Assembly (NCBI GenBank): GCA_963663365.2
Contig: CAXXIH010000001.1
Span: forward strand, 1,901,459-1,965,458
From: G963663365 sp963663365
Lineage (GTDB): Bacteria > Hinthialibacterota > Hinthialibacteria > Hinthialibacterales > G963663365
Length of the DNA: 64,000 bases
Direction: 5' to 3'
Shown here: positions 17,025 to 26,645 of the stretch, in pieces
How positions within the stretch are numbered: the first letter of the stretch is position 1
How the letters are laid out: each line of letters begins with the position of its first letter
The notes under the pieces: model-generated
Database searches by the model: none
What the model was told of the DNA's origin: nothing
The model's input: only the letters and a program-made list of their open reading frames with translations
Position numbers and translations under genes: made by a program

Positions 17025-17125
17025 TACCATCGCCGAAAGCACCTGCCCATACCAAAGACGTAATGGAAAAGCCGTTCAAGTGTAGTTAAGTGTGAATAGT
17101 CAACCCTGCGGCTGCGAATCCTTAA

Positions 17126-18505
17126 TTACTCCCACATCGCATTGATTCGAGCGACGGTTTCGTTTACAAGCACGTTCCCCCCTTCTGGCCCGACGACAAA
17201 TTTCTCGGCGCTGTAACCACCCCCCTGAACCGCGCGTTCGGTCGGCAAATAGCCGCTGTGCTGGGAGGAGAGTTGGATGATCAATGTCAGTACTGCCCGG
17301 CTTCTGGATTTGATCCGTATCCCGTAGTCGAGATACAACTCGAAAGGATTGGTTGCCAAGGCGAGATCGCCCAGCCGGATCACATGCAGTTCAGCTGGTT
17401 GAACGGAGTCGGTTTCATAAAAAGGCAGAGTTGAGGAATCATGCGGGGGGATGTTTAAATTCACCACATCGTGCTTGAAGATGATCTTATTTTGAATCTC
17501 TTGCTCCGCAACCGGGTACACTTCATCCACAGTATTGGCAATACGCCGGGCAATTTCCTGTCTAAAAGAAAGACCTCGCTTTTGCTGCATGATCTCTTCG
17601 GCTTTCTTACGCACCATTCGGTGGGGAGAAAGATCCCCCGCCGCACTGCATTGCGGCAGTACATAAAGATCACTCGAAATACGCTTTCGGAGTTCCTTTC
17701 GAATGTCATGCCAAAAGTCCGCGGATACTTCGCTTAATCCTTCGGTTTCCTGGGCCGGGCAGGCCACGTTGATCGCAATCCCCGTAATTTTTTTGTTCTC
17801 GCTCCAGAAAAAGAGCATTTCCACACTATGATCTTCACCACCTTCGATATTCGAAAAATCCTCACGGTTGGTCTTGCCATACATGGCCGATGTCCCATCG
17901 AAATAATGGGCTCGTCGATTGAGGCCGATCACTGCATGTCCTAGAGCCCAGCTCATCCCTCCGGGGCTCCGTTTTTCCCACGCTTCCACAACAGCATTTG
18001 ACACACGGTCCAAGAAAAACTCGGCATAGACTGAGGGTTTCATGACACCATCCGCCTCATCGATTTCGTACCGCCCCTTGAAGGCTCCATCAATAAAGCC
18101 AGGCGCCGTATGGGTATGCGTCGCGTTCAAGAAAAGCTTGTTCACATCGAAATCTTGGAGTTTTGACTTGAGACGCAGCCGCAATTCTTCCTGTATGGCC
18201 TTTCGAGTCAAAAGAACATCGCAAGAAACCATGATCGCCTGTTCTACGTCTCCACGCTCGCTACGTGTTTCCAAAGCAAGAACAGTGGCGGTCAGTGGAT
18301 CTAGTACGGTTTTGGCGATGCGTTTATGCATCTGGCCGATCAAGTTCACTGGTCCTTCGGGGGTAATATCGGTACTTGCCCATCCAATGTAGAGTGGCTG
18401 TTCGTCATTGGCGGCATTGGCTATTACAGCAGAGAAAGTAAGGCTGCATAAAAAGAGAATTAGGCTGAAAAGAGAGGCTGTCCTGGCACATCTTGCGGTG
18501 TTCAT
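17126..18505 (-). CDS. Exported neutral/alkaline ceramidase-like hydrolase
   Basis: 459-aa exported protein related to the N-terminal domain of neutral/alkaline non-lysosomal ceramidases. In diverse bacteria this domain occurs alone and its substrate is unknown. Signal peptide residues 1-31 (SLFSLILFLCSLTFSAVIA). Family signatures: IGWASTDITPEGPVNLIGQM at the mature start, VSCDVLLT, and LNATHTHTAPGF (His-rich zinc-binding motif near 130-138). LPQCSAAGDLSPHRM and NPFELYLDYGIRIKSRS also fit. It lacks the C-terminal immunoglobulin-like domain of true ceramidases. It lies 41 bases downstream of the oxidoreductase gene on the same strand, probably one operon. Confidence 0.83.
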   Translation of the reverse strand: MNTARCARTASLFSLILFLCSLTFSAVIANAANDEQPLYIGWASTDITPEGPVNLIGQMHKRIAKTVLDPLTATVLALETRSERGDVEQAIMVSCDVLLTRKAIQEELRLRLKSKLQDFDVNKLFLNATHTHTAPGFIDGAFKGRYEIDEADGVMKPSVYAEFFLDRVSNAVVEAWEKRSPGGMSWALGHAVIGLNRRAHYFDGTSAMYGKTNREDFSNIEGGEDHSVEMLFFWSENKKITGIAINVACPAQETEGLSEVSADFWHDIRKELRKRISSDLYVLPQCSAAGDLSPHRMVRKKAEEIMQQKRGLSFRQEIARRIANTVDEVYPVAEQEIQNKIIFKHDVVNLNIPPHDSSTLPFYETDSVQPAELHVIRLGDLALATNPFELYLDYGIRIKSRSRAVLTLIIQLSSQHSGYLPTERAVQGGGYSAEKFVVGPEGGNVLVNETVARINAMWE

Positions 18506-18546
18506 GGATTTTTCTCCGATTAAAAGGCCTTTAGAAATTTATGTTT

Positions 18547-19869
18547 TTATGAAAAAGCGGCCAATGTCCAAGGCTCGCGCATCGACCGTGATAACATCTT
18601 GTTCGCCTCCGCATCTCCAATGAATTCTTCTTTTTCCGGATTCCAACACAGTTTGCGCTGTAAACGGCTGCCGATATCCGCCATTTGGCAAATCGTATCG
18701 GAACGAACCGCGCTATCGATAGGACACACTGTACCTGACCGGTCCCGAATCGCATTCAATAGGTTTTCATAAGGATCATCACTCTTAATAAGGTGGTTCT
18801 CACCCTCATCGATTTTTGACTCCAACAAGGATTTTGGATGAGCCTCGAGTTTGCTCCGGCTCACATGCACCCATCCCTCGTCCCCTTCAAAACGCACTCC
18901 CTGCTCACACCGGCCTTTGTTATCGGAATAAATCAATTTCACACCGTTGGCATAATTAAATTCGAGTTCCCATTCGAGACAACAATTGGCCATACCATCT
19001 TTCGGGAATTTGCCGCTTCCTTCGACATCCACAGGCGTTGTCGAGTCCGTCCCATTCCCCCATTGGGCAATATCCAAATGATGAATGCCCCAGTTAACAA
19101 TAAAACCAAGACAATAATCGCGAATATGATACCAGCAGCTCCAGCTCTCTTTATCGTTATGCGGACGGCAGCGTTGGTAGGAATAAGGGACCTTTTGCGC
19201 AGGGCCAAGCCACATGTCGTAATCAAAGCCATCCGGAACCGGAATGATTGGATCTTGTGGAATCGCCCGGCTTGCAGGCGCGCCCACATAGATTGTTTTT
19301 AGCGTGCCGATACGACCGTTCCGAACCAATTCACAAGCAAAGCGGAAATTGCGCGTTGAACGCTGCTGCGTCCCAAATTGAAAAACATTCTGATAACGAT
19401 GAATCGCCGCGCGAAGCGTCTTGGCTTGCTCAAAACTTACACCGACCGGCTTTTCATAATAGAGGTCTTTTCCGGCATGGGCCGCTGCCAATCCGACCAA
19501 AGCATGCCAATGGTCCGGAGTAGCCACGCTGATCAGGTCGATGTCTTCGCGGGCGATCAACTCCCGGAAATCATTGTATGCGGAACAGTTTTCATCTTCA
19601 TAATATGTATCGACAAGTTGTTTGGCATTCAGCCGTTGCTGCCCGGAAACATCGCAAACTGCGGCAACATGCACATCACCACGTTGCATGAATTGACGCA
19701 GATTCTGGCAACCCCGTACACCCACTCCCACACTCCCCAGCACAACTTTCTCATTGGGTGGTGTGGTCCCGTCCCTTCCGAGCACAGTTGAAGGGACGAT
19801 CAACGGCGCCGCAGCGGTTACGGCGATTCCGGTTTTTATAAACTCTCTGCGTGGAAAACGTTTCTTCAT
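18547..19869 (-). CDS. Tat-exported Gfo/Idh/MocA-family NAD(P)-dependent oxidoreductase
   Basis: 440-aa member of the Gfo/Idh/MocA family, which oxidises or epimerises sugars with bound NAD(P). The start at 19869 is chosen because AAGGAG lies 8 bases upstream and it opens a twin-arginine leader (MKKRFPRREFIKTGIAVTAA); this is the usual form in planctomycete-type genomes, where folded enzyme with cofactor is exported. The Rossmann loop GSVGVGVRGCQNL follows. YYEKPVGVS holds the family's catalytic-region EKP motif, and ATPDHWHALVGLAAAHAGKD precedes it. The C-terminal alpha/beta domain includes WGIHHLDIAQWG. It heads a two-gene unit with the ceramidase-like gene and is divergent from the propeller gene at 20155. 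Confidence 0.88.
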   Translation of the reverse strand: MKKRFPRREFIKTGIAVTAAAPLIVPSTVLGRDGTTPPNEKVVLGSVGVGVRGCQNLRQFMQRGDVHVAAVCDVSGQQRLNAKQLVDTYYEDENCSAYNDFRELIAREDIDLISVATPDHWHALVGLAAAHAGKDLYYEKPVGVSFEQAKTLRAAIHRYQNVFQFGTQQRSTRNFRFACELVRNGRIGTLKTIYVGAPASRAIPQDPIIPVPDGFDYDMWLGPAQKVPYSYQRCRPHNDKESWSCWYHIRDYCLGFIVNWGIHHLDIAQWGNGTDSTTPVDVEGSGKFPKDGMANCCLEWELEFNYANGVKLIYSDNKGRCEQGVRFEGDEGWVHVSRSKLEAHPKSLLESKIDEGENHLIKSDDPYENLLNAIRDRSGTVCPIDSAVRSDTICQMADIGSRLQRKLCWNPEKEEFIGDAEANKMLSRSMREPWTLAAFS

Positions 19870-20154
19870 TAATCGAGCTCCTTGCGCATGATAATTTATA
19901 CTACAACAGCTGCCGGCTAATTCCAATCAATATTTGCGCCCCTGAAGCACCATTTTGCTTCTTAACCGGCGAACTTCATAAGGCGGCGTGCCAATTATCA
20001 ATACCCGCCACAAATTTCAACTCGTACCTGCTGTTCATTTAAGATGCGGCGCCAAATCCTCCCCGCCCAGTCGGCTTTCAATACCAGAATCCATCAGTTA
20101 TCAAATTAAAATAATCTAGGATATTATAGAGACATCCATAGAGAGGATTCTCCA

Positions 20155-21648
20155 ATGTGTGCATCCGTCACAACCACAAATATTCTATTTCTTATGGGCC
20201 TGATCTTGGCGCTGCCGCAAGACAAAAATCCCTTGGGTGATGAACAGGAATTGAACATTTCAGTAGGACAAAGGCAGCTGTTCTTCGATAACTACTGTAT
20301 TGCAGAAATCAAAAACCTGAGACAAACCATGCATCAGCCCATAAAGAAAGGAGCCGTGGTAAAGCCCACCCGGCCTTGGGAAATTTCGCTTCAGACCCGA
20401 TGCGCGCCTGCCTGCGACGAGAACGAAAAAATCTACAAATTATGGCTCATCACCAGCACTTGCTTGCCGGACGTAGCGGGCACGACGTATGTTGAAAGCA
20501 AGGACGGGATTCATTGGACAAAACCGAACCTGCACCAATATGATTTCGACGGCTCCAACGGAAACAATTTTATCTCGCTCGATCCAAAATCATCCTGGCC
20601 GGAGAACGCTATCGAAAACGTGGTCTACGATCCTGATGATGCCAATCCAAACCGCCGCTATAAAGGATTCCTTGGTTGCTACGGACGCCAACCGATTGTC
20701 AGCCCTGACGGTATCCACTGGGAACGGCTTGAAGTTCCGGAAATTCCCTCGCAGGATGAGTCTAACTTATGCTATGACCGCCTGAACCGTATCTTTATTG
20801 CCACCTTAAAGATGAATGGTCCTTTTGGACGTTCCCATGCACTTTCGACCAGCAAAGACTTCGAGCATTGGACAGAACCGGAGTTGATTTTTCACGCCGA
20901 CGAAGAAGATCAGGAACGCGCAAAAATCAATATCGTGGACCGTTTGGCCAATACCAATTTGCAACAACCAATTTACAACGATCCCGCTGATTATAACGCT
21001 GATATCTACAACCTGGGCATTTTTCAATATGAGGGAATTTACATCGGTTTGCCCGCCGTGTATCACAGCACGGGCAAACTGCCCGAGGGAAACACCGATG
21101 GTTTTCACCTGATCCAGCTGGCGTTTAGCCGCGATTTGCGCATTTGGAAACGCGTGGGAGACCGGCAAACGTTCATCGGCCCATCACCTGTCGGCCAAGG
21201 ATATTTCGATACCACTCAACTTCTTCCTCCCAGCGCTCCTATCGTGCAGGATAACGAACTGTGGTTTTATTACACCGGCCTTAAATATCGGACAACGCCT
21301 GAGAATGCCGATCCGGAACGCGGCGCGATTTGTCTGGCTGTGCTGAGGCGCGATGGTTTTATCTCTTTGGATGCCGGAGAGAATTCGGGGTGCCTGATTT
21401 CCAAGCCTTTCGTGGCTGATGGCACGAAATTATGCGTCAATATAGACGCGACAATAGGCTACATAGAAGTTGAGGTATTCGACGAAGGCGGAAGGACTCT
21501 GGCTGTTTCCGAACCGATTCAGGGCGATCATATACGCGCCTTGTTTAAGTGGAAGACAGGCAATTGGGGGGATTTAAAAAATAAAAAAGTCCGTTTCAAA
21601 TTCACTTTGCGCCAAGCGGCCTTTTATTCATTTTGGTTGGAGGAGTAG
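20155..21648 (+). CDS. Five-bladed beta-propeller glycoside-hydrolase-like protein (GH32/GH43-like fold)
   Basis: 497-aa protein of a family common in polysaccharide-degrading PVC-type bacteria, built on a five-bladed propeller like GH32/43/68. Activity is unproven. It begins QRQLFFDNYCIAEIKNLRQ, the family's opening, then HQPIKKGAVVKPTRPWE. Propeller strands carry SKDGIHWTKPNL, SPDGIHWERL and SKDFEHWTEPEL. A C-terminal beta-sandwich follows GCLISKPFVADGTKLCVNID. The N-terminus has a hydrophobic stretch (NILFLMGLILALP) with little positive charge, so export is likely but the peptide is atypical. The gene stands alone. Homologous units occur at 56035-59034 (two in one protein) and 62205-63679 (frameshifted). 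Confidence 0.8.
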   Translation: MCASVTTTNILFLMGLILALPQDKNPLGDEQELNISVGQRQLFFDNYCIAEIKNLRQTMHQPIKKGAVVKPTRPWEISLQTRCAPACDENEKIYKLWLITSTCLPDVAGTTYVESKDGIHWTKPNLHQYDFDGSNGNNFISLDPKSSWPENAIENVVYDPDDANPNRRYKGFLGCYGRQPIVSPDGIHWERLEVPEIPSQDESNLCYDRLNRIFIATLKMNGPFGRSHALSTSKDFEHWTEPELIFHADEEDQERAKINIVDRLANTNLQQPIYNDPADYNADIYNLGIFQYEGIYIGLPAVYHSTGKLPEGNTDGFHLIQLAFSRDLRIWKRVGDRQTFIGPSPVGQGYFDTTQLLPPSAPIVQDNELWFYYTGLKYRTTPENADPERGAICLAVLRRDGFISLDAGENSGCLISKPFVADGTKLCVNIDATIGYIEVEVFDEGGRTLAVSEPIQGDHIRALFKWKTGNWGDLKNKKVRFKFTLRQAAFYSFWLEE

Positions 21649-21672
21649 ACGAATTCAGACTATAGTGTTGAC

Positions 21673-21721
21673 GAATTGGCGGTAACATAATTCCATGAAT
21701 TATGATTAATTGAATTGGCGG
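21673..21721. repeat. 10-base direct repeats flanking a 19-base perfect palindrome
   Basis: GAATTGGCGG occurs at 21673-21682 and 21712-21721. Between them CATAATTC-CAT-GAATTATG (21686-21704) is a perfect 8-bp inverted repeat with a 3-base loop. It lies between convergent genes (stops at 21648 and 21843). AT-rich and without a T-run, so not a standard intrinsic terminator; it could act as a bidirectional transcript end or be chance. Confidence 0.45.
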
Positions 21722-21842
21722 ATAAATAGACGGCTTTAGGTTGCAGAGAAGGCGAAAACTTCTTCAAATTTCAGCAAATCGCAATCCGTCCGTTTCTGGG
21801 GCACGGATATGAAAGCAAGTATCCGAAAAGGAACCGTATAAA

Positions 21843-22385
21843 CTAAATTCCTTCAAACTTCCCGAATTTCGGGAAGAGTTTATTAATATCTCCTTCACTG
21901 GATACACCGTTAGATGGTTCGTAATTCACATCACTCTGGTGTAGATCGGGACCGACACCTCGAATCAGGAACGCATTCTTCTTCGACTCTTCAAGCCAAT
22001 AGGAGCCGCGTTGGTTTGAGAGATATCCGCCGAGCAATCCCCAAGGTTCATTATGATGCAAACCGTTCCAGTAAAAAATTGTATCTTTGCCGGCCTGTGT
22101 ATGGTTATTTTCTTGGAAAATATCCCGAACCGGGGAATTAACGTAGGCAATTGGTGTCGTAAAACGGTTGTGCTGCCATGGGGTGTCTTCGTGCTTTGGG
22201 ATAGCGTTATTGTCCAACGCATACATCATCATGGCGTCATACAAAGATTTCTCGTTAGCGACGGAACGGGATACCTTTGCACGGATTTGCGCGTTTCTGA
22301 AATTGGGGATAGCAATGGCCGCCAGGATTCCAATAATTGCAACGACAATAAGCAATTCGATGAGGGTAAATGCCTTAATCTTCAA
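21843..22385 (-). CDS. Type II secretion/type IV pilin-like pseudopilin
   Basis: 180-aa prepilin. The leader MKIKA precedes the cleavage site and mature helix FTLIELLIVVAIIGILAAIA with E5, so a prepilin peptidase would cut after Ala. A PNFRNAQIRAKVSRS stretch follows, as in the other pilins here. The globular part differs, but the C-terminal region carries YEPSNGVSSEGDI, a version of the SNGxxSxG(D/R)I motif shared by the pilins of this window. The TTG start at 22385 is supported by AAGGAG upstream. No pilus or secretion machinery gene is near. Typical of lineages with many orphan pseudopilins; role unknown. Confidence 0.88.
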   Translation of the reverse strand: MKIKAFTLIELLIVVAIIGILAAIAIPNFRNAQIRAKVSRSVANEKSLYDAMMMYALDNNAIPKHEDTPWQHNRFTTPIAYVNSPVRDIFQENNHTQAGKDTIFYWNGLHHNEPWGLLGGYLSNQRGSYWLEESKKNAFLIRGVGPDLHQSDVNYEPSNGVSSEGDINKLFPKFGKFEGI

Positions 22386-22901
22386 GAGCCTAACTCCTTT
22401 CAGACGGCGTTCAAAACAATTCTACCAGTGACTAAAATTTTATAAGCAAGCTTGTCTGACGGCAAGGAGATAGTGGGGGAGAGTAAAAGATTGCGTATGC
22501 ACCTGTTTCGACTAGATTTAGCATCTTTTGGATGAATAACAACCGCCGACCAAGTCCCCTGTGCGGTGCTCAAAAAAAGCCTCCTCAATTTCCAGCGAGT
22601 CGGACCGTGGCCGCCCCGGTCCGGTCAAGCACAAATTCTTTACGGTGAACCGGATAATTTCTATGCGGAACATTTATGCTAACAGTTCCTTTTAAGATGA
22701 AGTTCTTTCGATGTCTTTACGAATCTGTGAATCGATTTCCTTACTCGCCGATGATCGTGGCAGGAAGTGGAAAATAATCGCGAGATTTTTATACGATTCA
22801 CAAGTTTGTTTCAATATCAATACAGGTCTCAGCTATCCAAGTGACTTATAGTGGCTAATTTCCGCTATTCAAAAGTCTTAAGCCTGCGTTACAATATCAA
22901 C
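22386..22901. other. Intergenic region, no gene recognised
   Basis: About 515 bases between divergent pilin-like genes. No open frame with family features, RNA gene or repeat was found. Promoters for both genes are expected here, but none stands out. Confidence 0.5.
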
Positions 22902-23534
22902 ATGGCTCGTAACTATCGTTCGCTGATTGAAGCCGTCACGGCTGTGTTTGTGCTGGGGATTGTATTTGCATTGGTTTGGCCGAAGTTTCAGGGGGCTCAA
23001 GTGACGCATCGCAAAAAGGCCCTTCAGAATATTCTTGACGCAGTAATGGCCTATGAGATTGAGTACGGGCCATTGACGGATGAGTGGGCCTGCAATTATG
23101 AGAATACAAAACGTAATGAGAATGCATGGCAGATCACGAGGGCTGAGGTTCAGAACTATCCGTTCTGTGCGGATTTCGATGAGGCCCATAATTTTTACCC
23201 GCTTTGGAGGAAACGGATCAAACTAGAGAATGAAATTGTGCCTGCCAGGCTTTTCCGGAGTTACGTCTTGACCGAAGACGATCCCCAAAGTCATGCAGGC
23301 GTGCTCACATGGGTAATTTCATATCCGGTGCCTGGAAGAGAAAGCGAAACTCAGCTCTATTCCTGTGTTGGCTATGGAAATACAGAAAGCTGTGGCGATA
23401 TGGAGGCCAACCGTGGATGCCGTGTTCATCCTGATAATATATTTGCCCCATCCAATGGTCTTGATAGCCGGGGTTGCATTGTGGTCTTGGCGCAACATGA
23501 GTTTGAAAATTTTGAACCGAATGTGAGCAAGTAA
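22902..23534 (+). CDS. Degenerate pseudopilin-like protein
   Basis: 210-aa protein. The N-terminus MARNYRSLIEAVTAVFVLGI, then VWPKFQGAQ, aligns with prepilin helices of this genome: the Glu at helix position 5 and the P-x-F-x-x-A-Q block are kept, but the Phe at the cleavage site is replaced and no Gly/Ala precedes it, so peptidase processing is doubtful. Weakly conserved pilin-like helix RKKALQNILDAVMAYEIEYG follows. The C-terminal part has FAPSNGLDSRGCIVV, the SNGxxSxG motif, and several Cys (YSCVGYG, SCGD, GCRV) that could form disulfides outside the cytoplasm. Start 22902 is preferred to a GTG at 22851 because it directly opens the helix; neither has a good ribosome site. Confidence 0.75.
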   Translation: MARNYRSLIEAVTAVFVLGIVFALVWPKFQGAQVTHRKKALQNILDAVMAYEIEYGPLTDEWACNYENTKRNENAWQITRAEVQNYPFCADFDEAHNFYPLWRKRIKLENEIVPARLFRSYVLTEDDPQSHAGVLTWVISYPVPGRESETQLYSCVGYGNTESCGDMEANRGCRVHPDNIFAPSNGLDSRGCIVVLAQHEFENFEPNVSK

Positions 23535-23649
23535 ATCCAGCCTATTCCAGAAGACGGGATGATTCAAACTTCCGGTAGCAAAGGATTTCGGTTGAAATGC
23601 GTGTAATCAGCTGCTGTTGCGGATTGGGCAATTAATAGGCATAAGATTG

Positions 23650-24825
23650 TCACACACCAAGACTTTCTATTGGAATGGATGTTAGTACACAATGCCGTTT
23701 TTCAGATGTGCACACGATAACCAATTTTCCAAACGCTTCGATGGCACAGGGGTATGACCATTCCGGTCCGGCTTTGAGTTCTTTCGAATAGCCATCATGG
23801 ATACGCCACATGCGGGAAAACCGGCATTCATTAGGACGGCTCACCGCTAAAACGAGCAACTCCCGGTAGCCTTTTGTTGGGTATGTATATAAAAGAAAAC
23901 GTTGGCCGGTGCTCAGTTTGCCTGCATAAATCTTTGACGCGCCAATGTGTAAATTATGTTTTTGAGGTGCTGACCAGGTTTGTCCTTCGTCAAAACTCTC
24001 AAAAAGAATAGACTTTCCGCCGTCATTTCGCACAAACGCCGTGATTTGGGACGGCTCAACAATTAAAGCCGTCTCAGGGAAGCGCATGCGTGAACCATCT
24101 GCCAAATGTCCATCGGGCAATAAACGTACGATGTTCCAAGGCTCGGTTACATTGCCATTCCTGCTTAATGCGATGGCCGGTGTTGTGGGTTTTGTGCCGG
24201 GAGCATCCGCGACACGTCCCCCCATAATATAGCCGCCGCTTGGGAGGCTGACCGGCGCGGAATTCGGAAGAAACCGGGGGGCAATGTAGCCTTTTGATTC
24301 CCAAGTATTCGTTTGAGCCTTATACAGAAAAACTTCGCATTGTGTAACAATGTCACTGTCGGTCATATTTGAAACATACGCGTAAAGTTTTTCGCGATGT
24401 TTTCCGAACACAACGGGCACGTACATAATGCCGCGTTTCTCGCTGTCAGACGCCAGTATCTCCACGTCCGACCACGTTTTTCCTTCATCATAAGAACGAC
24501 GGCCCCGAATCAATGACTCTTCCTTCATTTCATCCTTGGGACAGTTGTACCACGCCGCAAAAAGCACTCCATTATATTCAACGATTGCCGAATCGTGCAG
24601 GAAATTGTAGCGGTCCATACCCGCCCGGTGTATAACCTTATGTTGCATGGCTTCCGGCTCGCTCAGATCGGAACGTGAAGGGATCGGTATCGTGATGTCC
24701 CATAACGGATAAAGCGCGGACTGGTCATTCTGTTGTTGCGCGAATGCCGACTTATGGAGATGGTTTAAAGCCGTACAGCCTATGATACTTTTAAAAAGGA
24801 AATTCCTTCTGGATAACGTGTTCAA
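23650..24825 (-). CDS. Tat-exported sialidase-like BNR protein
   Basis: 391-aa exo-sialidase-superfamily propeller. Leader MNTLSRRNFLFKSIIGCTAL is a twin-arginine signal. The Asp-box RRSYDEGKTWSDVEIL is seen near residue 112 and ESFDEGQTWSAPQKHNL near 280. HRAGMDRYNFLHDSAIVEYN matches the start of the family's first blade. The TTG at 24825 is the start: AGGAG lies 6 bases upstream and no ATG opens the leader. The propeller-like gene 29 bases upstream on the same strand suggests co-transcription. Substrate unknown. Confidence 0.82.
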   Translation of the reverse strand: MNTLSRRNFLFKSIIGCTALNHLHKSAFAQQQNDQSALYPLWDITIPIPSRSDLSEPEAMQHKVIHRAGMDRYNFLHDSAIVEYNGVLFAAWYNCPKDEMKEESLIRGRRSYDEGKTWSDVEILASDSEKRGIMYVPVVFGKHREKLYAYVSNMTDSDIVTQCEVFLYKAQTNTWESKGYIAPRFLPNSAPVSLPSGGYIMGGRVADAPGTKPTTPAIALSRNGNVTEPWNIVRLLPDGHLADGSRMRFPETALIVEPSQITAFVRNDGGKSILFESFDEGQTWSAPQKHNLHIGASKIYAGKLSTGQRFLLYTYPTKGYRELLVLAVSRPNECRFSRMWRIHDGYSKELKAGPEWSYPCAIEAFGKLVIVCTSEKRHCVLTSIPIESLGV

Positions 24826-24854
24826 GGATAACTCCTGACCTGTTCGTTTGAATC

Positions 24855-26399
24855 TTATTTCGGAGCGGGCCGGGTGAAAACCCGGGCCGATAAACGCCGG
24901 GGACCGTCTTTATCGGGAGAACCGTTTGTGCTCTCCCATGCGACGACAATCAAATTATCACGCCATGTTACACGCGGACGCCGGGAAATGCCTGGTTGCG
25001 AACCTCGAATGCGGAATCGTACCCCCTCCGGGATATCCTTATTTGTTATATGGTCGAACCTGTTATCGATAGAGAAGATTCTTGTAGCCGGTGCGCCATC
25101 AGGATGGAAAATGCGCGCCAATACCATCTCATCACCGAACAGGCCATAAATGTCATCCCAAACAATGATGAAACTGCCATCAGTCGCGATGGCCGCATCG
25201 CACCGGACTGCATCGTTTTCAGGGTAGCCCTCATTCACATAAATCGGACCGGTTATTAAGTTGCCCTGTGCATCGAACACGCCGGCATAAATCTCGTGTC
25301 CGGGTATCCCATCGATATCGTCAGCAACGCTGAGTACGACACGGTCTCTCGCGTTGCTATCAAATCCAACACTATCCCCTCTCCCTCCGTATGACAAAAC
25401 ACCGGCCACCTCAAGTCCATCCTTTGAGACGAAAGAGAATTGTCTTAAGTCTATATCCCCGGTTATTGGCTTGCCGTCATTAGCAAAATAACGTAAAAAT
25501 GCGCGTAAAAATACGCCGCTGTCTCGGATATTGAATCGTGCGACAAAACCATCTGCAAGCGGAGCTAGACCATGCTGCATCTCGTGCCGCCCATCGGCCT
25601 CATGCAAACGGGAGACGGCGTCAGGGAACTGTTTTCCCAGTTTAAGCACAGCCAACGTAACCGCGCGTTCCCGTTGTGACATACCTAGCAGTTGAGGATG
25701 CGCATCATTTTGGTGCGACTCCCCGGCGATGGCGATATTGCCATTTGATAGATAGCACCAATCCGCGATACGGACACTTCCTTGCGGCTGGGCGAATTCA
25801 TCGGTAATACCGCAAATGATAGGAAGGATTGGAGTCATATCAGCCTGATATATCTGGACGCATGGACTATCCGGGCCACGTCCTTCGTCATCTTTCATCA
25901 GGTCACTAAGCGATTCTACAAGACGACCTGAATTCTCAGGAAATCCCCATGCGGAGGAACCCATGCCAAATCCATCGCCAAAATAGTTTGCTTTGACTTT
26001 GGGGCCCCAACCGGAATTGTCATCTGTGGGTTCGCCATCGTCAAAATAGTATGAACTGACATTGTTACCTTCGTAATCATCGGCCCACGGACGGTTCGTT
26101 AAGTTCATATCATAAACGCGGATACCTGCCGCAATTCCTGCGCTGTCGTCTTCCCAGCAAATGATGATTTGGTCATCGCTGGTAATATCCACGTCAATTT
26201 GTTCCAGATTATCATCGGAGGAGACAACATCCGTGTTCAAATCCTTTGCATCCGTGAGGGGAATGACGCCTTCATCTTCCGGCCGGGCCGGGCTGAACAG
26301 CTGCGCGGCTTGAAACCGGGGCAGCATGATTGTCAACGCCAATGCCATCACCACAGCTGTCGCAGTAATTTCAATATATCGTTTCCGGTTTTTCTTCAT
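24855..26399 (-). CDS. Beta-strand-rich (propeller-like) protein on a degenerate prepilin leader
   Basis: 514-aa protein whose N-terminus KRYIEITATAVVMALALTIM, then LPRFQAAQLF, aligns with the pilin helix (Glu at position 5, P-x-F-x-x-A-Q kept; Phe1 lost). After residue 40 the sequence is not pilin: about 470 residues of repeated strands with Asp-rich turns (DDQIIICWEDDSAG, DGSFIIVWDDIYG, DNLIVVAWEST) similar in style to the C-terminal half of the LRR protein at 1212-5117. Probably an extracellular propeller anchored by an N-terminal helix. GAGG is only two bases before the ATG. Upstream partner of the Tat-exported BNR gene, 29 bases apart. No catalytic motif was recognised. Confidence 0.75.
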   Translation of the reverse strand: MKKNRKRYIEITATAVVMALALTIMLPRFQAAQLFSPARPEDEGVIPLTDAKDLNTDVVSSDDNLEQIDVDITSDDQIIICWEDDSAGIAAGIRVYDMNLTNRPWADDYEGNNVSSYYFDDGEPTDDNSGWGPKVKANYFGDGFGMGSSAWGFPENSGRLVESLSDLMKDDEGRGPDSPCVQIYQADMTPILPIICGITDEFAQPQGSVRIADWCYLSNGNIAIAGESHQNDAHPQLLGMSQRERAVTLAVLKLGKQFPDAVSRLHEADGRHEMQHGLAPLADGFVARFNIRDSGVFLRAFLRYFANDGKPITGDIDLRQFSFVSKDGLEVAGVLSYGGRGDSVGFDSNARDRVVLSVADDIDGIPGHEIYAGVFDAQGNLITGPIYVNEGYPENDAVRCDAAIATDGSFIIVWDDIYGLFGDEMVLARIFHPDGAPATRIFSIDNRFDHITNKDIPEGVRFRIRGSQPGISRRPRVTWRDNLIVVAWESTNGSPDKDGPRRLSARVFTRPAPK

Positions 26400-26645
26400 G
26401 GCCTCGTACCCAAAAGAACGAGCAATTGATTCTCCAACGTAGCAAGATTATAACAAAAAAAGGGAAGGAATGACCAAATTTAACGATCTTAACAGAAATA
26501 AAAGGCAACGCACTACGCTGTGAGAGGAATTCTGTTGCTGCAATGTCTCTGTAATTGCTTTCTACTATATAGGCGGAGCATCATGGTTGGGCTATGATTA
26601 AGAGGATACGGAAACACATGGCATCACCAACTCAAGGTGGAGAAC

